A stretch of DNA of 64,000 bases from Doryteuthis pealeii (taxonomy: Eukaryota > Mollusca > Cephalopoda > Myopsida > Loliginidae): assembly GCA_023376005.1 (NCBI GenBank), contig CM042152.1, forward strand, positions 82,628,969 to 82,692,968, read 5' to 3'. This document shows, piece by piece, positions 51,728-62,234 of this stretch (within the stretch, counting starts at the first letter, position 1; the number at the start of each line of letters is the position of its first letter). Position numbers and translations under genes: made by a program. A model generated the notes under the pieces. The model was not told where the DNA came from. It worked only from the letters and a program-made list of their open reading frames with translations, and ran no database searches.

Positions 51728-52151
51728 GGTTAAATCCTACTTAACGTACATAAATTCCACCATCGTATGTCACCCCACCGAAAGAAAAAAAATACTAAAA
51801 ATCAAGGAATTAATCGAATTTAATGAAAGTTTCAGTGTTGATATATTAATGAATAAACAATATAATGTACCAGTTATTCTATTTGAAAGTTCTTACATTT
51901 TTTCAGGTCAGTTAACTTTGAACCACGTATCTTTGAGACGTAACACAGATTCACAAACATACGTGGCTCCAATTTAATTGACCTGAAAGAACGTAAAGGT
52001 TTTTAAATAAAATAATTAGTGCATTATATCTTTTATTCATTAATATATAACACTGAAAATTTAATTAAATTCGGTTAATTCCCTGATTTTGTTTTTATCG
52101 GCGGGGTGACATACGATGGTGGAATTTATGTCCGTTAAGTAGGATTTAACC
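51728..52151. mobile_element. 424-bp imperfect palindrome (foldback MITE)
   Basis: The ends GGTTAAATCCTACTTAAC and its complement are joined to ATAAATTCCACCATCGTATG, TCACCCC and further matching blocks almost to the centre near 51940. The arms are roughly 200 bp with about one difference in seven bases. No coding capacity. Related scraps lie near 9890 and 60000. Confidence 0.8.
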
Positions 52152-52313
52152 AGCATTTGAGCCTTTCAATGTCAGATATACAGTGTTTCCACAAAGTCTA
52201 GGTACATAGGGATTGTATAAAGAATTGACTGTTCTCAAAGTTTGCAAAATATAAAGATAACCACGAGTGTGAGACCGACGGGTTAAGAGTTAAAGAATAA
52301 ACCAAACAACTAG

Positions 52314-52646
52314 TGTTACATAATCATTAGATTCTTAATATTTATGTACAGTAGTGTAGAAATCAAAATGGCTGTTATAAGTTGCAGCCCACGGCCTTGA
52401 AGGATGAGTGACAAGGCTTGACCTCATCCTGATCCTTTCTGGTGGATACCGCGAGAATCGGTGGAGGAGATCCTCTTCCAGTTTAGATTAGAAATAGATT
52501 TTTAGTAAGATCGGCCAAGACCACGACTGTGTAAGTCGTGTGATGCACGCAGCCGACTCGATCTGCGCAGGTAGTCTGGTGGGGATTTCGAAATAAATAT
52601 GATCTAAGTTAAATCGAAGTCTTGTATTATTATCTAAAAACTACCA
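52314..52646 (+). mobile_element. LTR of an LTR retrotransposon, copy 2 (333 bp)
   Basis: Same family as 34435-34758: TGTTACATAATCATTAGATT start, GTAGTGTAGAAATCA, GTGACAAGGCTTGACCTCAT, AAATAAATATG polyadenylation region, AAATCGAAGTCTTGTATTAT and an ACTACCA end. The leader ACACAGGGCTTCTGATAA follows. The two LTRs differ at many sites, so they derive from separate insertions. Confidence 0.75.
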
Positions 52647-53365
52647 ATGACACAGGGCTTCTGATAAAGAGAAATCCCCAATGGAAGACCAGACACAAAG
52701 TCCCCAAGAAGAAGTCCAGACGCTAGAAGAGATGTTAGAAGAAGACGTAAGATAGAAAAGAAGAACAGAAGAAGAATAGAAGCAAAAAAAAAGAAAAGGT
52801 TATACAACACTAGAATTGGAATAAAAGACATGAATTACAGACATAAAACAATAGGGCTGCAGACTTTTTGGTTTGTCTGTACAAATGTTTACAATTTGTC
52901 CACTTAGCTGAAATCCTGAGGTAGGGTATTATCGAAGCCCTTAGCTACGGCCATCTGATAGTTCTGCTGGATATGGTAGACGTTCTATTTTGACGTCTGA
53001 TTCCGGTGCTGGTCAATCAGAAAGAGGGGGAAAGAATTTGCCTCTTTGGCTTTGCCGCCAAAGTATGCTGGCTCGTGATTGGTTGGTTCAATAGTGAAGC
53101 TCGTAGACAAGGACGATAACCCATACCTCAGAATTCTTTACAATTAACACAGACTTTTAAAACAAAACAATCTTATTTAATTATAATGCTAATAAATGAT
53201 ATTTTCAATATGATTTCCATCATTTTCAATGCATAACTTGATGTGCCTTGCAAAAATCAGGTCAACTTGATTGAAAGAATCTATATTGCCTAGTCAATTT
53301 CTCCTAGTCTAGATAACTAACCATTATAGCTCAAAGTGCCTTATCTAATTTCAAGTATTCAGATT
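52647..53365. other. LTR leader remnant then no gene
   Basis: The first 120 bases match the leader after the other LTR and are purine-rich (GAAGACCAGACACAAAG). The remaining 600 bases contain no frame or repeat end that I can support. Confidence 0.4.
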
Positions 53366-53369
53366 GACT

Positions 53370-53560
53370 GACCGCCCTGTCGGTAGGGCGTTAGAATACA
53401 CCAACTGCACCTCTGTAGAGGGGTAAGTCTCCCCCAATAGAGCCACCTGTTGGCTGCGGGTGCCCACCCGTTATGCTTAGGGATGGAACACAGGTGGCTG
53501 AGCAGTCCATGACATGCAACACTCCACTTAGGCCCTTACTTAGGCTAGATGGGGGGATAA
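53370..53560 (+). repeat. S1 family repeat, 5' end only
   Basis: ACCGCCCTGTCGGTAGGGCG (a perfect short hairpin), then GCACCTCTGTAGAGGGGTAA and CCATGACATGCAACACTCCA. It stops within the family middle and lacks the 3' tail, unlike the 5'-truncated copies. Confidence 0.75.
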
Positions 53561-53873
53561 GTTACCGCAACTTTCAAGTTCAGATTCTGAATGAAAAGAC
53601 TAGGCAGTAAGACACAAGTATAATTTAACAATTTTAATAACTAACAACAATGAAAAGGAAAGATAGAAGTAGAAATAGATAAAGTAAAGAAGAAAGTGGA
53701 GTGGAGTGGTTGCAAATTTGAAGTTATTTGCGGGTAAACCTAACAGATTAGAGACTGGGTAACCAAAGGTTCGTAAATTCTTGTAATAGTTTTGAAAGTT
53801 AAAGAAATTTAATTGTAAATTAAATGGCCCTTATGGTGCAGGGGGGGGGGATAATTTACGGGCAACAAAAAAA

Positions 53874-54590
53874 GAAGCATTAAACAAACTCCTAATGATT
53901 TTAAAAAAGTTTTTTCGGCTTACAAAAATAATGCAAATTGTAAACGAAAAACAATGTTTACATTTTTGCACCGTTAAATCAATTGAAATTTAACGTAGCC
54001 AAAAACAAGTTATAACTAAGGTTTTTTTTAAAAATTCTATGAAATATAAATTAATGGTCCAATTTTCACGAAAATTTCCATAATTACTTACCTTTGGATG
54101 AATATATGTCTGAAATAGTTATTTTCTAAAATATATTAGGGGAAATATTTTTTATGAGGTCTACTACCCCCTATATTATTTTATGTAATATGAAAAAATG
54201 AACCAGCAAAAATGATTTTTATTTTTTTTCAATAAAGATAAGAGTCTAGATAATTATATCAGAAGATTTTTATAAGTCTCAATGGCAAAGATTTTTAATA
54301 AAAGAACCATAAATACAGACTTCTGTTAAAAAATGATATCAATAAAGAAACTGGCCGTGTTGTAAATAAACTGACTGTTTTTCTTATTGTTCACGATAAT
54401 GATTAAATATTAATTTATATTTCATAGAATTTTTAAAAAAAACCTTAATTATAACTTGTTTTTGGCTACGTTAAATTTCAATTGATTTAACGGTGAAAAA
54501 ATGTAAACATTGTTTTTCGTTTATAATTTGCATTATTTTTGTAAGCCGAAAAATTTTTTAAAAAATCATTAGGAGTTTATTTAATGCTTC
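53874..54590. mobile_element. Foldback form of the GGTAYCACCAA element
   Basis: Arms of about 180 bp: AACAAACTCCTAATGATTTT, AACAATGTTTACATTTTTGC and AATTTAACGTAGCC on the left, and their complements at 54415-54590. The loop of about 350 bp matches the interior of the copy at 1563-2356. One half of the element is therefore present twice in opposite orientation. Confidence 0.8.
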
Positions 54591-54664
54591 TCTTTTCGAG
54601 TGAATAAAAATTTTTCAAGATAATGTTAATCTTTATACAAGTTTTATTATGTTAAATATAGTAA

Positions 54665-55060
54665 GGTGGGGGTAAATTTCACGGGGAAAATTGGTGGTAC
54701 CCACGGAAAACTTCAATATAGGCAACATTTACGCTTGGGGAAAAAGTATGATATTCAGGAGTCTATAGGTATTCATTTATCCGCTTTTTTTCCCCACAAT
54801 CAAAATTACAAATTAAAAGTCATCTTTTTCGCCTTGGGAAACCTACCTACAAGGTTTATGATCAGGACCATATTAAACTCAGAATGATATTATTGTATAC
54901 GCTTTCTTTCCTTACTTACGGGGAAAATTGGTGGTACCCATGGAAAACTTCAAAACAAACAACATTTACGCATCAGAAAAAAAGTATGATATTCAGGAGT
55001 CTATAGGCATTTATTTGGCCGCTTTTTTTCCCCGCCATCAAAATTACAAATTAAATAAAA
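54665..55060 (+). repeat. Tandem duplication, about 245-bp period
   Basis: CACGGGGAAAATTGGTGGTACC, here starting at 54680, then AACTTCAA, AACATTTACGC and AAAAGTATGATATTCAGGAG. The unit is repeated from 54917 with minor changes. Each unit begins with the right terminus of the GGTAYCACCAA element. Confidence 0.8.
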
Positions 55061-55144
55061 AAAAAAACTGGAGCCTTTTTGGCCTTTGGGCCCGTAGCCT
55101 ATAGAAATTTGTCGTAATTCGTGTTTATTAATGTTTTATTTACC

Positions 55145-55462
55145 GTAATTTATCGTAATAAAAGAAAAGTAAAAGAATAGTATTTAATAGATTAAACAAG
55201 AATTAATCTATTAAATACTATTCTTTTATTACTTTTCTTTAACGATGAATTACGAATAAACAAGAATTAATCTATTAAATACTATTCTTTATTACTTTTC
55301 TTTTAACGATGAATTACGATAAATAAACAAGAATTAATCTATTAAATACTATTCTTTTATTACTTTTCTTTTAACGATGAATTACGATAAATAAACAAGA
55401 ATTAATCTATTAAATACTATTCTTTTATTACTTTTCTTTTAACGATGAATTACGATAAATAA
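55145..55462. repeat. 66-bp tandem repeat with one inverted unit
   Basis: Four direct units of ACAAGAATTAATCTATTAAA, TACTATTCTTTTATTACTTT and TCTTTTAACGATGAATTACG are preceded by one unit in reverse orientation (55150-55195), making a hairpin head. A degenerate relic lies at 56650-56720. Confidence 0.9.
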
Positions 55463-55953
55463 TTTGAGAATTTTTTTCTTAAAAGATTGATTGAGAGTTT
55501 TTTTTTATATCTATAATTTTGAAAATTGTAACTGGCGTTTTAAGCCGGTGAGAAAATCGGTAATTTTTGTAAATGTTAAATCTTTCCTGGAAAAACTCTC
55601 CTGGTGTGTAATTTTTGACTTTTAAACAGCGTTTTACCCTTATTTGGTAAAAGTTGGATCTTTCCTAGAAAACTCCTGGTGAGTCATTTTTAGTTGTAGA
55701 CAGCGTTCTTGCCTTATTTGGTCATTAAGACTGAACCCTTTTTATCGACAGACAGGATTTTATTTTTAGAAGGGTCGTGTCGGAATTTTGCCTGTCTCCA
55801 TTGACCTCCAATGTAAAAAATAATAAAAATCCAGGAATAACGAAGATAGACAATTCAATGTTTTTGTCTTAGTTATCCTGGTATTATGATGTTATGTGAC
55901 ATTTATTAATGTCTTTCACTTATTCAGTGAAATTAATTTAAATTTACTTAGCA
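55463..55953. other. No gene seen
   Basis: AT-rich with a loose repeat of about 90 bases (CTTTCCTGGAAAAACTC, then CTTTCCTAGAAAACTCCTGG) between 55570 and 55690. No coding frame. Confidence 0.4.
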
Positions 55954-56220
55954 GTAAATTTTATATGTAAACGTTGATTAAGAGTCAATGTTGTATTTTA
56001 TATTACAGGAATAACGAAGATAGACAATTCAATGTTTTTGTCTTAGTTACCCTGATATTAAATTTTATATGTAAACGTTGATTAAGAGTCAATGTTGTAT
56101 TTTATATTACAGGATTAACGAAGATAGACAATTCAATGTTTTTATCTTAGTTACTCTGATATTAAATTTTATATGTAAACGTTGATTAAGAGTCAATGTT
56201 GTATTTTATATTACAGGATT
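55954..56220 (+). repeat. 104-bp tandem repeat, about 2.6 units
   Basis: The unit contains AACGAAGATAGACAATTCAA, TGTTTTTGTCTTAGTTACCC and TGTAAACGTTGATTAAGAGT. Successive AGGATTAACG-type starts at 56007, 56111 and 56215 give an exact 104-base period. An earlier isolated unit start is at 55836. Confidence 0.9.
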
Positions 56221-56332
56221 TACGAAGATTGTCTAATTATTGACATAGTTTCCTGTATGTATTTTTACTTTATTTGATAATTCAAATAAGGTATATTACT
56301 CACAGAGTGAGTAAAATTATTTGGTATTTGCT

Positions 56333-56410
56333 TGGAAGAAGATTTGTCACGTTGGAAAGATTCAACGTTAGAAAGAAGATTTGTCACGTTGGAAAGATTC
56401 AACGTTAGAA
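56333..56410 (+). repeat. 36-bp tandem duplication
   Basis: GAAGATTTGTCACGTTGGAA plus AGATTCAACGTTAGAA occurs twice in a row. The inner CGTTGGAAAGATTCAACG is itself a small hairpin. Confidence 0.9.
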
Positions 56411-56989
56411 TTATTTTTAATAACAGGATAGACGAAGATTGTCAAAATATTGCATATTGGGCATAGCCTTCCTGTTATTTATTACTTATTTGAAAATCAT
56501 ATAAGTAACTTACTCTCAGAGAGAGTAAATTTTATGTAAAAATCGGTTTGCGACCGATTTAATTTGTATTGTAAAAAAACTTATTTTTACTAAGGCTTTG
56601 TAGCCTATTTTGAAGTAAATACAAGAGATAAATATTGTGATATCTCTATGAGAATAGTATTCTTTTATTATTTTTCTTTTAACGATGAATTACGGTAAAT
56701 AAACAATAAATAAACACGAATTACGACAAATTTCTATAATTAAACGAGAATTAAGACAAAAAAGAGCCCCCCCCCCAAAAAAAAAATACATTTAGCGCCC
56801 TAAGTTGGTTGTTTTCTTTCAAGTAACACCGCAAAACGAACTTAGCTGGGGTCGTTATTTCAAAGTTCACCGCCCAGCATTTTCCGAGGCAGGGGACCGG
56901 GACGCACTTCCTCATAAATTACCTGTTTACCTAACAATAACGTGTTGTCCCTTCAAACAGAAATCCGATGATACAAATGTTTTTGCAAT

Positions 56990-57990
56990 ATATCGGGATT
57001 AGTTTTTTGTAGCACTGTCTGAGCAATGTCTGGATCTGTTCTCTTGAACTTCACCATGTCCTTCATGAACTGCAGATCACTTGCAGGAGCATCTGCAGCA
57101 AGTGTAGATGTCATCCACATGGGTGTATAGAACAGTCCTAGGAAGAGGTTGAGGCGTTCCAGCTTCATAACAGTTTCCTCGTACTCCAACTGTTCAGGAA
57201 ACATGAACATCTTCATAGAATACAAGTTTCTGGCCATCCACCTGGCCTGATGAATGGCTGCCTTGTTAGACCTGTTCAAAAATCCACTTTTTCCTTTTTT
57301 CATACCATCCTGAACAGTCTCCCATGCTTTTTGGCCTAGAAAAGCCGAATATCACAACCATTTTTGTCTAAAACTTTGGGAACCTTTGTCTCATGAAGCA
57401 TGAAGTTCTATTATATACGTGTTTTTGAGGTTTGTTTTCACCTATTTTCCCACCAATAAATTGGCATAAGCAGGATAAAGCAAGTAATTAGATGCTGACT
57501 GAAACATCAAAATGCATAGAAACGTTTATGGAAATATTACATGTGATTTTTACAGACAAATTTAAATAAAAATTGTAAAAATGTTTTGTTTTGACTGAGT
57601 ACTAGTACTCTATTAGAGTACATTCGACAGGAAAAAGTGTAACATGCAGTCTAGTCAATCTGAATAATTTACTTCACTCTAGTCACAATTTTTTTTGGTT
57701 TTACCATGTTTGCTGCAGATCTGTTGAAACCTGTAAATGAATCCAGGGATAATTCACAAAATAACTTCACTGTGACATTAAACAAGGGGTTCCGAGGACG
57801 CAAGGTTAACATCTCAGAACCTCCACCTGCAGTCCATAGACAAGCGTTAAGCTGACCTGCTACTAGATCTGCTACAGAAACCTTCCTGGTCGGATACCCA
57901 TCATCCAGCATCAGTGGTTCCCAGTTACCCACCAAGAGCTGTCTTCCTCCATCTCCAGAGTTTGCCAGGAAATGTAGGGAATCCTGTATT
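56990..57990 (-). pseudogene. Unrecognised protein family, divergent copy 1
   Basis: Two collinear coding blocks on the minus strand. Block one (57990-57672) includes FHWRGLKIQDSLHFLANSGD, LLVGNWEPLMLDDGYPTRKV, ADLVAGQLNACLWTAGGGSE and SLDSFTGFNRSAANMV. Block two (57297-56995) includes AAIHQARWMARNLYSMKMFM, FPEQLEYEETVMKLERLNLF and ADAPASDLQFMKDMVKFKRT. A 370-base non-coding gap lies between them. I cannot name the family. The presence of two disabled copies suggests a multicopy, perhaps transposon-linked, gene. Amino-acid conservation with the plus copy is over 90 percent in block two, so decay is recent. Confidence 0.6.
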
Positions 57991-57999
57991 TTAAGACCT

Positions 58000-58797
58000 C
58001 GCCAATGAAATATTGGAGGCTATCATCCCATCCTGGCAGATGGCTAGGATCAAGACCATGAGCAAGTACAATGCAGCCATTCATCAGGCCAGGTGGATTG
58101 CCAGAAACTTGTATTCTATGAAGATGTTCATGTTTGCTGAGCAGCTGGAGTACGAGGAAACTGTTATGAAGCTGAAACGCCTCAACCTCTTCCTAGGACT
58201 GTTCTATACACCCATGTGGATGACATCTACACTTGCTGCAGATGCTCCTGCAAGTGATCTGCAGTTCATGAAGGACATGGTGAAGTTCAAGAGAACAGAT
58301 CCAGACATTGCTCAGGCAGTGCTACAAAAAACTTGAAAACCACAGGTACCTGACACGGAAGGTTGTGCCGTTCGCTCTCTTCGGTAGCAGACTCAGTGAC
58401 AAAGAGAAGCATGACATCGCTGCCAAGCTGCTTGCTACTGAGAAGTCAAATAGCTTCAGACAAAGAAACCTGTGTTCTCTCAGGTTACAGCCAAGATGAC
58501 TCTGGCTGATCTGGTTGGTCCAGAGTGTCATCTTCTGCTTGACACCCTTGGCATTGAGTCTGATTGGCTTCTGTAACCTGTAGCAACATGTCCAAGGAGT
58601 GATAACTCCAGCAAGGCCCTGGAATATGTCAGCAATGTAAAAATAGTAAATGACATCGCTGATCGGGGAGTCCAGATGATGAGTGATTTTGCAAACATCA
58701 TTACCACAGATTCTCAGCAAAGAGAGTATCTTCTTCAAGCTGTAGAATACAACCATGAGCGATTTGATAGCTTCGAGAAGCAAACTCTGAACATATG
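58000..58797 (+). pseudogene. Unrecognised protein family, divergent copy 2
   Basis: Reads NEILEAIIPSWQMARIKTMS, KYNAAIHQARWIARNLYSMK and PDIAQAVLQK. A frame change in an A6 run at 58326 leads to NHRYLTRKVVPFALFGSRLS and KHDIAAKLLATEKSNSFR. After another shift come MTLADLVGPECHLLLDTLGI, VNDIADRGVQMMSDFANIIT and REYLLQAVEYNHERFDSFEK before a stop. It is all-helical looking, with no signal peptide or metal motif recognised. Head-to-head with copy 1, about 10 bp apart or overlapping. Confidence 0.6.
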
Positions 58798-59104
58798 ACT
58801 CTGAAGTGTCCTTCTGACATGGACAATAGACTTTTCTGCCTCTTGAAAATAATTTTTAGGGTCTTTGTCCCACATTTTCTGATGTCAAGATTGTAATATT
58901 TATGAAATTTTGATATTTTTCAGAATATGATGTGTCTTTTTTTTTCTTGAATGTTTACTTGGATTATTTTTACAGAAAGAGTATTACAAATGCTTCAATT
59001 TGATACCCAGTTTGTTGTTCTATCCAAATTGTAACAAAAGTTACAGGTAAAAAACTGTCTGGCAGAAGGCAAAATTTGGCACTTTTCTACTATCGCGGGC
59101 TTAA

Positions 59105-59255
59105 TATCTTGAGGTCCAATGAGGCAAAGGTTCCTAACATTTTACCTCAAAATGGTTGTGATTTTCGGCTTTTCCAGGTCAAAAAGCATGGGAAACCATG
59201 CAGGAGGGTATGAAAAAAAGGAAAAAGTTGATTTTTGAACAGGTCTAATGCTTTA
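59105..59255 (+). repeat. Inverted partner of 57285-57410
   Basis: GAGGCAAAGGTTCCTAACAT, ATGGTTGTGATTTTCGGCTT and AAAAAGTTGATTTTTGAACA are the complements of the flank of the minus-strand copy at 57285-57410. They bracket the divergent pair with a second inverted repeat. Confidence 0.75.
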
Positions 59256-59309
59256 TATTATGAGACTACGTATTGCATCAAGTGCAGAATGCATTTTAGA
59301 GGTATGCAA

Positions 59310-59310
<1 letters not shown>

Positions 59311-59370
<60 letters not shown>
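59311..59370. repeat. (TA)n microsatellite
   Basis: About 60 bases of uninterrupted TA. Confidence 0.97.
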
Positions 59371-59373
<3 letters not shown>

Positions 59374-61395
59374 ATAATTAGTTATATGAAAATATAATAT
59401 GTAAGATTATTGACACATGAGTGTCTGTGTGTTTGGAGGGGAGATAGTGAATCATGTGTCTATACATGAGTGAATATGACTAAGGAACGAATAATTAAAT
59501 AAGAAAGGAGTGATAGGAAGATATTTGACATCCAACCGAGACAAAAATAATTAAACCAAATAATCAAAAATATTAAAACCAAATATTCAAAAATTTGAAT
59601 ATTTTTCTACTTTATTTAATTGCTAACCAAATCAAAAACTGATTTGACTTGTGTACGTCACAAATTAATTTTATTAAAATACTACAATGTTGCCTAAGTG
59701 AAACTACCTTAACACATTTTTAACTGTATTTAACATTTTTTTTTCACAAAATACAGAATTTTTAAAGTTTGCGTAATGGTTTTGTTTGATTAAATGTATT
59801 TCTTGGTATATCGTAGGGATACCCATTTTTTCGTCTGCTTTTCATTTTAAAAACGAACTAAAATGAATTAAATCGATTATTTAAGGTCACATTTTTGTCG
59901 AAGCCGAAAAGTAGTAACATAATGAGATAAATGACATGAAAAAATCAGACAGTTTTGAAATAAAATAACTGATGCATTATAAAATACATTTATTGCTAAA
60001 TGAACACTGAAAATTTCATTAAAATCGCATAATTTCCTGATTTTTTGGTAATTTTTTTTAACGGGAGGGGAGTAAATTAGTTTGTAAAAAGACGGATTTT
60101 TCAACAATTTGTGTATATCTAAATTAATTAAATCGATTATTTAAGGTAATATTTTTGTTTTAGTCGAAAGGTAGGAAAATAATGAGCAGTAAAATCGGAT
60201 AATTCCGTTTTTAGTAAATTATTTTCAATCAGGGCGTAGGTTCAACGTATTTTGTAAAATATGTTTGTCATATCACAATTTGCAGTACCTACGTATGTAA
60301 TATTATTTTGCTATTTAACTAATGGTCATTATGCTACTATTAAAAAAAACAGCTAAAATTTAACTTTAAATAATCGATTAGATTAATTTTAATTGGTGTT
60401 TAATACGTACCACCAATCAGTTTAGGCCATCTTGAATAAAACGGAAATAGATATTTCCGAACTTTGTTTATCAAAAATCTCGTAAAAAAAGATCGTACAG
60501 AGTTGTTACAAAGAAAAATAGTTAATTCAAAGATCAAATTATCCGATTGGGAAAAATTACATCGTTATCTTAAAAAATAAACAAACCTATCCATATTACA
60601 TGCGAAATGGTAATTTTCAGGGTACAATTTAGACAGAAAAAATACATATTATTACCCTCTTACGGTTATGCATCTATGTACGGATGGGTGTAACGGACAA
60701 ACTTTTTTAGCCAAATTTTTTCTATTAAAATGAATAAAATCTTTAAAATCTTTAATATTACAATTTACTATTAAAATGAATAAAAACTTGAAAAAATGTA
60801 ATAGTAAAATGTCACCGTGAAATTGACGTTAAAAAATGTCTTCGGTTTTGGTATTACTTTTTAAAATCGAAAATGAAATGAAATGAAAATTTGAATATTT
60901 TTTCTATGAGAAAAACTGATAAAATAATCCTGTATACTTACTTTATATTCTAATAGCGAAAACAAATATTTTATTTAACTTTTTTGAACAAAGAAAAACA
61001 AACTTCGGTTGTTACTCAGAAGCGTCCCGTCTCGTCTCTTTGTAAAACAAATATGTCGGTTTTGCTCTTCCGTATATTCTAAGAACCAAAAATTACTATT
61101 CAACAATAAAAATTACAAATTCTTTTAAGAATACTAATCGAGCTCGGATCAACTTTTAGTTCACTTGAAATCTAAAAATCATATTTTTAAATATCCGTGA
61201 AAAATTCGATTTTTTTCCGCAGAAAAAAAAAATTAATTTATTTCACGCAAATGAAAATATTTAATCACACAAAAGATTGAAAATCTCGTAAAAATTAATT
61301 TCTTAAAAAAAAAAAAATTTTTTTTTGACAATTTAATAGAATATAGTACATACCAATTACATAAGCAAAAAAAAGTTTTCAAATATTAATATTAT
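59371..61395. other. AT-rich DNA without gene
   Basis: Very AT-rich with only short frames. A repeated phrase AATTAAATCGATTATTTAAGG occurs at about 59869 and 60125, with a complementary AATAATCGATTAGATTAATT near 60370, so an old foldback element is likely. Nothing coding is supported. Confidence 0.45.
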
Positions 61396-61920
61396 GACAT
61401 TTATATAGTTTTCAGCCTCTTATCTTTATAGAAAAAAAGTACAAAATTTTCTGACGCGTCATTTTTTTTTATCTCATAAAATAAAATAGGTGTGTGGGGG
61501 GATAGACCTCGTAAAAAAATATTTCCCCTAATATATTTTAAAAAAAACTATTTCAGATGTATTTACATCCAATGGTAAACATTTATGGAAATTTTCGTGA
61601 AAATCGGACCTTTAATTGACTTTTCATAGAATTTTTAAAAAATCCTCTTATCGTAACTTGTTTTTAGCTACGTTAAATTTCAGTTGATTTAACAGTGCAA
61701 AAATGAAAACATTGTTTTTCAATCATAATTTTCATTATTTTCGTAAGCTCATAAAAAATTTAAAAAATCATCAGGAGTTTGTTCAATGTTTTTTCTTTTG
61801 AATGGAAAATTATTTTTCAAGAAAATATTAATTATTTCTTCAAGTTTCATTGTGTTAAATGTAGGAGGTGGGGGGGGGGGGGGGTAAATTGCACAGGGTC
61901 AAATTGGTGGTATCTAGTGT
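61396..61920 (-). mobile_element. GGTAYCACCAA element, inverted partial copy
   Basis: The reverse complement matches 1563-2100: the terminal GGTGGTATC complement at 61912, a 16-G run at 61867, AACAAACTCCTGATGATTTT, AACAATGTTTTCATTTTTGC and AATTTAACGTAGC. The distal end is not seen. Confidence 0.75.
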
Positions 61921-62234
61921 TTAACATGAAAAAGTGTGTCTTTTTGGTGGTCCCTATAAATATACAATCATTTTAAATATAATTCTTTTAAAAGGATCTC
62001 TGACAAAAAAGTAATCATTTTACTTACCTTCCATGAGAAAGTCATATTTAGAGAGACAACAGCGTAGAGCAAGTTTAGCTTGTTAATCTGGTTGAAAACT
62101 AAAGGTATAGAATATCAAACGCCGCTTAAATGCGATTCAGTTGAAATGAGCACTCCAGAATTTTTTATTACTTTCATTTTGTCATTTGCAGCAGTTCAGT
62201 GAAATTTTATTGCTTATAACGACCGTTCTGAAAA

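Noticed and set aside
34435..52646. One full-length LTR retrotransposon spanning both LTRs
   Set aside because: The 17.5-kb interior holds unrelated genes and repeats, the LTRs differ at many sites, and no gag-pol is present.
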